Below, in pieces: positions 1-6,858 of a DNA stretch of 8,808 nucleotides. The notes below the pieces were generated by a model. It saw only the letters and a list, made by a program, of their open reading frames with translations, did not search any database and had not been told where the DNA came from. Within the stretch, counting starts at the first letter, position 1; each line of letters begins with the position of its first letter. A program made the position numbers and the translations under genes. Origin of the DNA: Deltaproteobacteria bacterium (GTDB lineage: Bacteria; Desulfobacterota; Desulfarculia; Adiutricales; Adiutricaceae); the NCBI GenBank assembly GCA_031267005.1, contig JAIRZX010000283.1, forward strand, positions 1 to 8,808, read 5' to 3'.

Positions 1-733
1 AGACCGCGAGCGTCTCCTCGTAGCTCCCCCTCTCACCGGACTCCCCGGCGGCGGCGCGGCCCAACAGGACCGTCCCCCAGCCCGCGAGCGCCCCTCCCCC
101 CGAGACCCGGTAGACGGTCTCCTGCAGCGCCCTGGCCCCGCTGAAGACTATCGCCTCCTGCGGCAGGTGCTCCAGCTCCGCGCCGGGGCCAGCGGCCGCG
201 CCCGCGAAGGACTGGCTCTGCAGGCCAGGCCGCTCCTTGGCCCGGTAGAACTTGGACGCGGCGGGAGTCGTTAATAGGGCCTTGGCGCCCGGCCCGCACT
301 CTGCGTCCACCTCGAGCGCGTCCCCGGTCACGAGCCCGCCGGGGGGATGGAGCACGTAGGCCTCGCAGGGCACGACGCCGTCTGGCGCCGGGCCCTCCGG
401 ATAAAAGAGGCGCTGCACGGCCAAGGGCCCGGAACGCTCGGTGCGGTCCAGGACAGTGCGTCCGCCGCGTTCCCCTGCAGAAACCCCGAAGGAGAGCTTG
501 AGCCGACCGCGCCATCCCTCCGAGGGGCCGCGGCAGCCCGGGGCCGGGCAAAGCCCGCCCGGAGCGAGGCCGCGTCTTATCCCGCCGAAAGCCCCCGAAA
601 CCCCCTGGCCCGACTCGTTTCCGCTTGCGGGAAAACTGCGGCGCTCCCCGCGCCGGACCTCGGAAGTGTCGGGAAAAACGGCGGCCGGCGTCGCCGCCGC
701 CGCCGCTCCGTATGTCTGGATAGCGGCCAGCAA
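1..733 (-). CDS. ureD: Urease accessory protein UreD (UreH), C-terminus beyond the window
   Basis: UreD is a cytoplasmic scaffold that binds apo-urease and, with UreF and UreG, helps deliver nickel to the active site. The 244 codons seen contain the family's landmarks in order: GWRGRLKLSF at residues 73-82, SGPLAVQRLFYPEG at 101-114, LHPPGGLVTGD at 128-138, TTPAASKFYR at 155-164, LEHLPQEAIVFSGA at 187-200 and LLGRAAAGE near 223-231. About 100 C-terminal residues are probably missing. The start is TTG at 731-733, placed 8 nt after an AAGGAGG sequence; I find no ATG, GTG or TTG between it and the conserved core. This leaves a 72-residue Ala/Gly/Arg-rich extension ahead of the core, which most UreD proteins lack. 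The frame stays open some way upstream of the TTG, so the start is less certain than the identity. It follows urtE on the same strand, suggesting that the urease genes continue beyond position 1. Confidence 0.9.
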   Translation of the reverse strand, partial: MLAAIQTYGAAAAATPAAVFPDTSEVRRGERRSFPASGNESGQGVSGAFGGIRRGLAPGGLCPAPGCRGPSEGWRGRLKLSFGVSAGERGGRTVLDRTERSGPLAVQRLFYPEGPAPDGVVPCEAYVLHPPGGLVTGDALEVDAECGPGAKALLTTPAASKFYRAKERPGLQSQSFAGAAAGPGAELEHLPQEAIVFSGARALQETVYRVSGGGALAGWGTVLLGRAAAGESGERGSYEETLAV

Positions 734-741
734 AAGAAAGC

Positions 742-748
742 CCTCCTT
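742..748 (-). promoter_or_regulatory. Shine-Dalgarno sequence of ureD
   Basis: The minus strand reads AAGGAGG, followed by 8 nt and then TTG. It matches the anti-Shine-Dalgarno sequence fully and is the reason for choosing this rare start codon, since the conserved UreD core begins 72 codons later with no ATG, GTG or TTG in between. Confidence 0.65.
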
Positions 749-793
749 AGAGGCAGGCGGCGCACCGAAAGCGACCGCTGAATCAAAGTAGAT

Positions 794-859
794 AAGGCCG
801 AATGACGCACGGGAAAAGGCCGAAGGACGCAAAGGAAAAGGCCGAAGGAAAAAGCCCCA
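794..859. repeat. 22-bp tandem repeat, about 2.5 copies
   Basis: Copies begin at 794, 816 and 838. The first two agree at 19 of 22 bases. The third keeps the opening aaggccgaagga and then diverges. The block lies just upstream of the ureD Shine-Dalgarno sequence. A period of 22 is not a multiple of three, so a coding role is unlikely. Confidence 0.75.
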
Positions 860-958
860 AACCCTTAAAGGCAAAGGACGTCAGGAAATATGACAGGGAA
901 CGGAATAATTCAGCGCGGCGCAGTAATTCAGAACGGCTACACCGAAAGACTACCTGAA

Positions 959-994
959 CGGAAAACCTTGCGGAAAACAGAACGGAAAACCTGA
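959..994. repeat. 12-bp tandem repeat, three copies
   Basis: The octamer cggaaaac recurs at exactly 12-bp spacing at 959, 971 and 983, and a 13-bp string gaacggaaaacct is repeated at 956 and 980. It sits between urtE and ureD. No function can be assigned. Confidence 0.7.
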
Positions 995-1040
995 CCCTGC
1001 CGAAAGCCGGAAACTTAACGCTGAAACTGAAACGCGAATC

Positions 1041-1063
1041 CCTGACGCGTGCCGTCAGGCACG
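1041..1063 (-). terminator. Two mutually exclusive hairpins after urtE
   Basis: About 5 nt beyond the urtE stop codon two stems compete for the same bases. One pairs CCTGACG (1041-1047) with CGTCAGG (1053-1059), a perfect 7-bp stem with a 5-nt loop. The other pairs CGTGCC (1048-1053) with GGCACG (1058-1063), a perfect 6-bp stem with a 4-nt loop. No T-run follows on the minus strand, so a classical intrinsic terminator is doubtful. A transcript-end stabiliser or partial terminator is equally possible. Confidence 0.4.
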
Positions 1064-1068
1064 TACCG

Positions 1069-1764
1069 TCAGACGCTCAGAAAGCTCCTGATCTTCTCCT
1101 CCGATAGTCCCGCCATCTCGCCCGAGTCGACCACCGCCCCGCGCTCCATGATGGCGTAGTCGTCGCCGGCCTTGCGGGCCACGGGGACCTTCTGCTCGAC
1201 GTGGACTACCGTTACCCCGGTCTCGGCGGAGAGCCTGCGCAAGATCTCCACTATCTCATCCACCACGTTGGGCTGGACTCCCTCTGTGGGCTCGTCCAGG
1301 ATGAGGAGCCCGGGATCGGCCACGAGCGCCCTGGCCACGGCCAGCTGCTGCTGCTGGCCGCCCGAGAGATCACCGCCGCGGCGGCGGAGCATCTCCTTCA
1401 GGACAGGGAAGTAGAAGTAGACGGGCTCAGGTATCCCCTTGGCCCTTCCCTTGCATGCGGCAAGCCCTGTCTTGAGGTTCTCCTCCACGGTAAGGAGGGG
1501 GAAGATCTGGCGGCCCTGGGGCACGTACCCTATGCCGAGCCGCGCCCTGCGCTCCGGCGCGAGCGAAGTGACGTCCCTTCCCTTGAAGAGCACCCTGCCC
1601 CTGCGGACGGGGAGAAGGCCCATGAGGCACTTCATCAAGGTGGTCTTCCCCACCCCGTTGCGGCCCATGAGGCACAGCCTTCTCCCCTCCCCCGCCCGGA
1701 AGGTGGCGCCGCGCAGGATGTTGCTCTCGCCGTAGCACTGCACCAGTCCCTCCACGCTCAGCAT
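1069..1764 (-). CDS. urtE: Urea ABC transporter ATP-binding protein UrtE
   Basis: One of the two ATPases on the cytoplasmic face of the urea importer; it hydrolyses ATP to drive transport through UrtB/UrtC. The 231-residue protein has the normal family length. Visible motifs are Walker A GRNGVGKTT at 34-42, Q-loop YVPQGRQIFP with Gln83, ABC signature LSGGQ at 133-137 within a Gln-rich run, Walker B LLILDEP at 153-159, and VEQ at 189-191 where many ABC proteins have the H-loop histidine; Gln there is normal for LivF/UrtE proteins. The segment RRGGDLSGGQQQQLAVARALV is typical of UrtE rather than other branched-chain-type ATPases. The ATG at 1762-1764 follows GGAGG by 6 nt and overlaps the end of urtD by 7 nt, implying coupled translation. 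The same frame stays open upstream to 2259, but that part is a shadow of urtD. Confidence 0.96.
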   Translation of the reverse strand: MLSVEGLVQCYGESNILRGATFRAGEGRRLCLMGRNGVGKTTLMKCLMGLLPVRRGRVLFKGRDVTSLAPERRARLGIGYVPQGRQIFPLLTVEENLKTGLAACKGRAKGIPEPVYFYFPVLKEMLRRRGGDLSGGQQQQLAVARALVADPGLLILDEPTEGVQPNVVDEIVEILRRLSAETGVTVVHVEQKVPVARKAGDDYAIMERGAVVDSGEMAGLSEEKIRSFLSV

Positions 1765-2705
1765 GCCGCTCCTCCCAGGTAGGCCTCTACCACCCTCGGG
1801 TCGCCCGAGACTTCGTCCATGGTCCCCTCGGAGAGCACCCTGCCCTGGTGGAGGACTGTCACACCGCTCGCCACTGCCCGCACGAACTCCATGTCGTGCT
1901 CCACCAGTATCACGGAGCATCGGCCCCGGAGGCTCTCCAAGAGCCCCGCTGTCCGCTCTATCTCCTGGGGCGTCATGCCGGCCACCGGCTCGTCCAGCAG
2001 GAGCACCCTGGGCTTCTGGGACAAGAGCATGCCTATCTCCAGCCACTGCTTCTGTCCGTGGGACAGCGCCCCCGCGATGGTCCCCGCCTCCCCCGAGAGC
2101 CTGGTGAGATCCAGCACCCCCGCCAGGAAGTCCCTGTCCCCGCCGGACAGCCTGGCCCGGAAGGTGCTCCAGACGGTCTTCGGGGCCTTGAGCGCGAGCT
2201 CCAAGTTCTGGGACACCGTGAGGGTCTCGAACACCGACGGTTTTTGGAACTTCCTGCACACCCCGGCCTGGGCTATGAAGACCTCGTCCTTGTCCAGGAG
2301 GTTGACTGTCCCGGCGTACCAGGCCTCCCCAGAATCGGGGCGCGCGGAACCGGTGATGACGTCCATCATGGTGGTCTTGCCCGCTCCGTTGGGGCCTATG
2401 ACGGATCTGAGCTCGCCCTCCTTCAGGTACAGGGAAAGGCCGTCCAGGGCCTTGAAGCCGTCGAAGGAAACGCTTATGCCCTCCAAGAGGAGAACGTGCT
2501 CCTTGCGCCGCTGGGCCTTGGGCGTCCAGCCGTCCCCGAAAGGTGACGTGGCGGCCCCAGCCTCGCCCGAAGGAGCGCCCGCCGGGGAGCCTTCCGACGC
2601 GCCCGAAGTCGCGCCCCCGCCCTGAGGGCCGGAGGCGGACGCGCGCCCGCCCGGAAAGGCGGCAAAGTCCACGGGTGGCCCGTCAGGCCCCGGCTTCCGC
2701 TCCAC
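1758..2705 (-). CDS. urtD: Urea ABC transporter ATP-binding protein UrtD
   Basis: Second ATPase of the urea importer, acting in the cytoplasm with UrtE. The 315-residue product carries Walker A GPNGAGKTT at 104-112, Q-loop Gln154 in RKFQKPSVFETLTV, signature LSHGQ at 214-218 (the His variant is usual in UrtD), Walker B VLLLDEP at 234-240 and H-loop His270 in VEHD. The stretch LEGISVSFDGFKAL near 74-87 marks the normal UrtD beginning. Ahead of it lies a Gly/Ser/Ala/Pro-rich extension of about 65 residues, seldom seen in this family. The start is GTG at 2703-2705 after AAGGGGG. The only later initiator I find before the core is TTG at codon 74, 12 nt after AAGGAG, which is far for efficient use and would remove the first core residues. 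The gene overlaps the end of urtC by 23 nt. Confidence 0.95.
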   Translation of the reverse strand: MERKPGPDGPPVDFAAFPGGRASASGPQGGGATSGASEGSPAGAPSGEAGAATSPFGDGWTPKAQRRKEHVLLLEGISVSFDGFKALDGLSLYLKEGELRSVIGPNGAGKTTMMDVITGSARPDSGEAWYAGTVNLLDKDEVFIAQAGVCRKFQKPSVFETLTVSQNLELALKAPKTVWSTFRARLSGGDRDFLAGVLDLTRLSGEAGTIAGALSHGQKQWLEIGMLLSQKPRVLLLDEPVAGMTPQEIERTAGLLESLRGRCSVILVEHDMEFVRAVASGVTVLHQGRVLSEGTMDEVSGDPRVVEAYLGGAAC

Positions 2706-3798
2706 GGCGTCCCCCTTTCAGCCTCAGGGCCGCAGCCCCGAAAAGCCTCTCGGCCGAGCCAGCCACGCCGTCGGGCAGGAACACGGTCACCGCGACGAAC
2801 AGGAGCCCGAACACGAACAGCCAGGCGCCCGGCATCAGCCCGGTCAGGGCGGTCTTGAGCCAGTTCACCAGAAAGGCGCCCGCGACTGCCCCGTAGAGCC
2901 TCCCGCGGCCCCCCAGCGCCACGCACACGACGATCTCTATGGAGAACAGCGGCGCGAAGCTGTTGGGGTTTATGATTCCCGCCTGAGGCACGTAGAGCGC
3001 CCCGGCCAGGCCCGCAGCTGCGGCTGACAGGACGAAAACGAACAGCTTCACGCGCTCGACGCGGTACCCCGCGAAACGCGCGCGTTCCTCGTTGTCGCGC
3101 ACCGCGCGCGCGCAGAGGCCGAGCCGCGATGCTGCCACGACGCGGCAGGCCCAGTAAAAAGCGAGCATGAGCGACGCGGAGGCTAAGAAAAGGCAGGTGG
3201 AAGTGGAGCGGGCGGCCAGCTCGAAGCCCAGGATCTCCTTGAAGTCGGTAAACCCGTTGTTGCCGCCGAAACCAAGGGAGTTCAGGAAGAAAGCCAGCAT
3301 GAGGGCGTAGGTCATGGCCTGGGAGATGATGGAGAAGTACACCCCGGACACCCTGCTCCTGAACGCCGTCCACCCGAACGCGAGCGCGAGGAGCGCGGGG
3401 GCCGCGGCCGCCAGGAGGACCGCGTAGGCGAACACGTCCGTCCCGAGCCAGTACCAGGGGAGCCGGTCCCATCCGATGGATACCATGAAGTCCGGGAGCT
3501 GGGAGCTGTACACGCCCCTCGAGCCTATATGGCGCATCAGGTACATTCCGAAGGCGTAGCCTCCCAAAGCGAAGAAGGCCCCGTGCCCCAGGCTCAGCAC
3601 CCCCATGTAGCCCCAGACCAGATCCACGGACAAAGCCAGGGTGGCGAGGCACATGTACTTGCCCAGCAGCGATACCGTGAGCGGCCCTACAGAGAGGGCC
3701 GACCCCTCGGGGCGCAGGGCTCCGGCGGCCACGGCGATCGTGAAGAGCGCCGTTGCGGCGAAGAAGATCCTGGTCGGCCTGTCGAAGGCTCGGTTCAC
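2683..3798 (-). CDS. urtC: Urea ABC transporter permease UrtC
   Basis: Inner-membrane permease that pairs with UrtB to form the urea channel; it belongs to the LivM type of branched-chain-amino-acid-like permeases. The 371-residue protein shows about eight to ten hydrophobic segments, the first near 11-27. Family motifs include LATLALSVDLVWGYMGVLSLGH at about 51-72, GVYFSIISQAMTYAL at 152-166, the GFGGNNGFTDF loop at 176-186, the cytoplasmic loop CARAVRDNEERARFAGY at 229-245 that should contact an ATPase, and ALGGRGRLYGAVAGA at 294-308. The start is GTG at 3796-3798 with AAGGGA 9 nt upstream. It lies 310 bp after urtB and overlaps urtD by 23 nt. The C-terminus after residue 357 is Gly/Arg/Ala-rich and part of it is encoded in the overlap. 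Confidence 0.95.
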   Translation of the reverse strand: MNRAFDRPTRIFFAATALFTIAVAAGALRPEGSALSVGPLTVSLLGKYMCLATLALSVDLVWGYMGVLSLGHGAFFALGGYAFGMYLMRHIGSRGVYSSQLPDFMVSIGWDRLPWYWLGTDVFAYAVLLAAAAPALLALAFGWTAFRSRVSGVYFSIISQAMTYALMLAFFLNSLGFGGNNGFTDFKEILGFELAARSTSTCLFLASASLMLAFYWACRVVAASRLGLCARAVRDNEERARFAGYRVERVKLFVFVLSAAAAGLAGALYVPQAGIINPNSFAPLFSIEIVVCVALGGRGRLYGAVAGAFLVNWLKTALTGLMPGAWLFVFGLLFVAVTVFLPDGVAGSAERLFGAAALRLKGGRRGAEAGA

Positions 3799-4108
3799 TG
3801 TTCGGAATCCCTTGCGGTTGAGGTTTAAAAACTGCCGGCAGAGACGCGGCCCGCTGAATGAGGCCCGGCAGCCGGACGGGACAGCCAGCTTGCTGCCGTG
3901 CAGCCGGGCCAGCGGCGGATCCGGCGTGGCCGGAAACCCGGGCCAAAGCCGGTAAAAAGGGAGCGGAATAATCAGGGCGGCCGGGAAACACCGCCGGGTC
4001 CTGGAAACGGAACTGGCGGATGCTCCGGGGAAGCGGGAAATAACCTTAAGCGGAAGACTCGGGCCGTCCGGGCAAACCGGGCGGCGCCCGCCGGTCCAGG
4101 CGGGCGCC
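3799..4108. other. Gap between urtB and urtC
   Basis: 310 bases without a credible gene. The hairpin following urtB occupies 4083-4108. A CTGCCGGCAG palindrome at 3832-3841 is followed on the minus strand by TTTTT (3826-3830); the stem is too short to call a terminator. The plus strand has scattered ggaaa and cgggaaa motifs like those in the other gaps. The urtC Shine-Dalgarno AAGGGA lies at its left end. In most genomes urtB and urtC are almost contiguous, so a gap of this size is unusual. Confidence 0.6.
4083..4108 (-). terminator. Perfect 10-bp GC hairpin directly after urtB
   Basis: GGCGCCCGCC (4083-4092) pairs perfectly with GGCGGGCGCC (4099-4108) around a 6-nt loop. The stem touches the urtB stop codon at 4109-4111. 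No T-run follows on the minus strand, which continues GCCCGGTTTGCCC. It could pause or partly stop polymerase, or block exonucleases, but it is not a textbook intrinsic terminator. Confidence 0.5.
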
Positions 4109-5851
4109 TCACGCCGCCGCGGCCCGCCCCTTCTGGGGGAAGAGCCCCCGGGGGTGCCTCTGGATAAAGAGGATCACGCCGCACATGATGAGGATCTTGG
4201 CCAGTATCGCCCCGTTTACGGGTTCAAGGAACTTGGTCGCCATGCCGATGACGAGACCCCCAAGCAGGGTGCCCCAAAGGTTCCCAACTCCGCCGAAGAC
4301 CACCACCATGAAGCTGTCCACGATGTAGCCCTGGCCGAGGTTGGGGCCCACGTTGGCCAGCTGCGAGAGCGCTGCCCCGGCCATGCCGGCCACGCCCGAA
4401 CCGAGCATGAAGCACATCAGGTCGACCCTGCCCGCGTCGATGCCCATGGCTCTGGCCACGTCGCGGTTCTGGGTGACGGCGCGGACCTCGAGGCCCAGCC
4501 TGGTCCTCTTCATCACGAACAGGATCATGAGGAACGCCGCAAGGCAGAAGAGGATGATGTAGAAGCGGCCCATGGTGACGCTTAAGTGCTCGCTCCAGTG
4601 CCACTGCCCGGCCATGAAGGCGGGGGTCGCGACGGGGCGGTTGTTGGCGGAGATGAAGGTGCGCGCGGCCTGCTGCAGGATGAGGCTTATGCCGAAGGTG
4701 GCCAGGAGGGTCTCCAGCGGCCTGTTGTAAAGGAACCTTATTACCCCCCGCTCTATCACGGCGCCGGCAGCCGCCGCCGCAACGAAGGAACCGGGCACCG
4801 CGAGCAGCAGCGCCAGCCCAGGCCTTCCCGGGAGCATCTCCTGGAACCCCCAGACCGTATACGCCCCGAGCATGACCATCTCGCCGTGGGCCATGTTGAT
4901 GACGCCCATCACCCCGAAAGTTACGGCTAGCCCTATCGCGATGAGCGCCAGCACCGAGCCCAGGCTGAGCCCGAAGAACACGGTCTCGAAGAGCGAGATA
5001 TGCTGGATGGCCGCCTCCGTCCTGTTCAGCGCCGCCTTGGCCGCGGCGGCGGTCTCCGGATCGCCGGATCCCGCCCGCTCGCGGATGAGGCCCTGCGCCT
5101 CGGGAGTGAGCCTGTCCTTGAAAACCGCGAGCGCCGCCAGGATCTCCCCCTTCGACGAGGCCGGATCTCTTAAGGCCAGCGCGGCAAGGATCCTTTCGAA
5201 GTTGGCCCTTACCGCGGCGTCCCGCTCGCCGGCCAGAAGCCCCCTTACCAGCCCGGCATCGACGCCGTCCGACATGACTAGCGCCCTCGAGGACTCCCTG
5301 CGCACCGACGCGTCGGGATGGGAAAGCGATCTCGCGTTCAGGATCCCGCCCAGCGTCCGGCGCTGGCGGCTGGTGGTGCCGATCTTCCTCAGAGCCGCCC
5401 CGCCCGCGGCCCTCTCCCCCGTGCCGGCAGCGGTGAAGCCGCTCCCCCCGGCATCCCGCAGGTACATCTCCCGGCTGGCGCGGTCCACGTAGAGGTTGCC
5501 GTTCAAAAGCGCCTCCAGGAGAGCGCCGGCCTCCGGGCCGGGGTCGGCCGCGAGCCCCTCTATCGCCGCGTCGCGGCAGCTGACCTCGGAACAGGCCAAA
5601 CTTTCGCGTATCTCCTGGGAAACCGCCAGCCCGTCCTCGGCGGGCAGATCCCCCGCCGCCAGGAAGACCAGCGCCGCCGCGGCCAATACGGACAGGGAGG
5701 CGCGGGCGGGGGCCCGGCGCGGGGGCGGCGCGTCCCTGAGCGGCCCCGCAGAGTCCCTCGCGCACGTCCTTCCGGGGCCGGGCACGGCAGCCGCCAGCGC
5801 CGAAAGCCGGCCGCGTCCGCTTTCTCGTTCTGAAGAGCTGAAGAGAGTCAT
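4109..5851 (-). CDS. urtB: Urea ABC transporter permease UrtB
   Basis: Inner-membrane permease that forms the urea channel with UrtC; a LivH-type permease. The 580 residues divide into a leader, a soluble domain and a membrane part. A hydrophobic segment at about 52-67 (LSVLAAAALVFLAAG) behind an Arg-rich stretch looks like a signal peptide. Residues 75-280 form an Ala/Leu/Arg-rich, probably helical domain outside the membrane, as in long proteobacterial UrtB proteins. From 287 the permease begins, with ISLFETVFFGLSLGSVLALIA, INMAHGEMVMLGAY at 318-331, NRPLETLLATFGISLILQQAAR at 376-397, the cytoplasmic EVRAVTQNRDVARAMGID at 455-472, and VVFGGVGNLWGTLLGG at 517-532. The start is ATG at 5849-5851, but I see no good Shine-Dalgarno upstream and about 45 residues precede the signal region, so the true start may be an internal non-ATG codon. 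Confidence 0.93.
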   Translation of the reverse strand: MTLFSSSERESGRGRLSALAAAVPGPGRTCARDSAGPLRDAPPPRRAPARASLSVLAAAALVFLAAGDLPAEDGLAVSQEIRESLACSEVSCRDAAIEGLAADPGPEAGALLEALLNGNLYVDRASREMYLRDAGGSGFTAAGTGERAAGGAALRKIGTTSRQRRTLGGILNARSLSHPDASVRRESSRALVMSDGVDAGLVRGLLAGERDAAVRANFERILAALALRDPASSKGEILAALAVFKDRLTPEAQGLIRERAGSGDPETAAAAKAALNRTEAAIQHISLFETVFFGLSLGSVLALIAIGLAVTFGVMGVINMAHGEMVMLGAYTVWGFQEMLPGRPGLALLLAVPGSFVAAAAAGAVIERGVIRFLYNRPLETLLATFGISLILQQAARTFISANNRPVATPAFMAGQWHWSEHLSVTMGRFYIILFCLAAFLMILFVMKRTRLGLEVRAVTQNRDVARAMGIDAGRVDLMCFMLGSGVAGMAGAALSQLANVGPNLGQGYIVDSFMVVVFGGVGNLWGTLLGGLVIGMATKFLEPVNGAILAKILIMCGVILFIQRHPRGLFPQKGRAAAA

Positions 5852-5886
5852 GTCGGATTTTGATCCTGACGGCGAGCGCGCATTGG

Positions 5887-6179
5887 CTGGGAAGGCGAAG
5901 CGCGGACGGCGAAAAGCTGATGGCTAAACGCGGACGGCGAAAAGCTGATGGCTAAACGCGGACGGCGAAAAGCTGATGGCTAAGCGCGGACGGCTAAAAG
6001 AGGATGGCGAAGCTCGGACGGCGAAAAGAGGATGGCGAAGCGCGGACGGCGAAAAGCTGATGGCTAAACGCGGACGGCTAAACGCGGACGGCTAAAGCGG
6101 ACGGCTAAAAGAGGATGGCGATGCGCGGAAGGCGATGCGCTTATGGCTAAACTGGAATTTTAAACGGAGAATGCTAAGC
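5887..6179. repeat. 14-bp tandem array organised into 28-bp units
   Basis: Six contiguous 28-bp units start at 5901, 5929, 5957, 5985, 6013 and 6041. Units 1, 2 and 6 are identical, unit 3 differs only in its last base, and units 4 and 5 form a second variant. Each unit is two related 14-mers, cgcggacggcgaaa and agctgatggctaaa. Single 14-bp units continue at 6069 and 6083 (both cgcggacggctaaa), with decayed copies out to about 6179 and one at 5887-5900. The period does not preserve a reading frame, and both strands meet stop codons in the units, so it is non-coding. It lies in what would be the leader of urtB. Confidence 0.93.
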
Positions 6180-6387
6180 TGAAAAGCGGATCCTGAGACA
6201 CTTGGCGGTCGTTCCTGAATTTCGAGAAGCTTGCCGCGATGACAATTAATTTAGAACAGTTGAAAGAGCTCACTCAAATGAAAATCTTAAAGCAGGCCGG
6301 ACCGATACTGACAACCTGAACGGTTGCCTTAATCGGGAATTGGCTCAGGCAACGACGCTAAACTGACTAAGGCTTAACGAACTGGGA

Positions 6388-6448
6388 GGGGTTAAACTAA
6401 CCGGGGGTTAAACTAACCGGGGCTAAACTAACCGGGGCTAAACGAACT
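6388..6448. repeat. 15-bp tandem repeat, four copies, each holding a dyad
   Basis: Units start at 6388, 6403 (with one extra G), 6419 and 6434, with the form ggggttaaactaacc. Inside each unit ggtta and taacc are inverted around aac; the dyad is perfect in the first two copies and has one mismatch in the third. The fourth copy is degenerate at its end. It lies in the gap between urtA and urtB. Confidence 0.88.
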
Positions 6449-6858
6449 TGAACAGCCTTTTTTTAAACGGCCGTCCCGCCGTGCGCCCGACACCCTCCCT
6501 CAAGCCGATCCCTGTCGGCGAACAGAAAGCCGGAACATGGCGAATCCGCGAGCCTCCAAACGGAATTTCGGGAAGATAAATTCCTGGGCGCTTACGCATC
6601 TTAACCCGGCCCGGAGAGGCAGCTCCGGAAATGCCAACTCCGAGGATCAATGGAAAAGGGGGATTTTTAGAATCGCTTGTTCTTAACTGGCGGCCCGTTT
6701 CAGGAGTTTCCGCCAGGCGTTTCAGGAGCCTGCCGTCAGTCACCCGATCCTTTCCAGAGGTTCGCCGCAAGGAGCGCTGACCGCTCCGGGCGCCCGCAGG
6801 GCTGCGATACGGTTCGGGCGCCATGCCGCCTCCTTCGCCCGGCTCCCCGGGGCCGCGC

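Larger units (their letters stand above)
734..1068. other. Gap between urtE and ureD
   Basis: These 335 bases hold no recognisable gene. The plus strand is rich in A and G, with recurring ggaaaa and cggaaa motifs, so a transcript running from urtE into ureD would be rich in U and C here. The gap contains two short tandem repeats (794-859 and 959-994), a double hairpin next to the urtE stop codon, and the ureD Shine-Dalgarno sequence. I see no convincing -35/-10 promoter for ureD, so read-through from urtE is the simplest view, but a separate promoter cannot be excluded. Confidence 0.7.

Noticed and set aside
33..551. 172-residue minus-strand frame beginning at TTG 551
   Set aside because: It is out of frame with the UreD reading, which carries all the UreD motifs through the same bases.
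1765..2259. N-terminal extension of UrtE to 396 residues
   Set aside because: The added part is a shadow of urtD; the ATG at 1764 has a strong Shine-Dalgarno and gives the normal family length.
2474..3991. 505-residue minus-strand frame
   Set aside because: It is a shifted-frame shadow of urtC: Arg/Pro/Gly-rich with no family motifs, while the overlapping frame encodes a clear permease.
4224..5765. 513-residue minus-strand frame
   Set aside because: Shadow of urtB in another frame; its composition is typical of out-of-frame GC-rich DNA.
5901..6068. 28-bp direct repeats as a CRISPR array
   Set aside because: The units are contiguous with no spacers, each unit is internally two 14-mers, and no cas genes are near.
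6458..6464. Plus-strand run of seven T as a terminator
   Set aside because: No stable stem precedes it and no plus-strand gene ends nearby.
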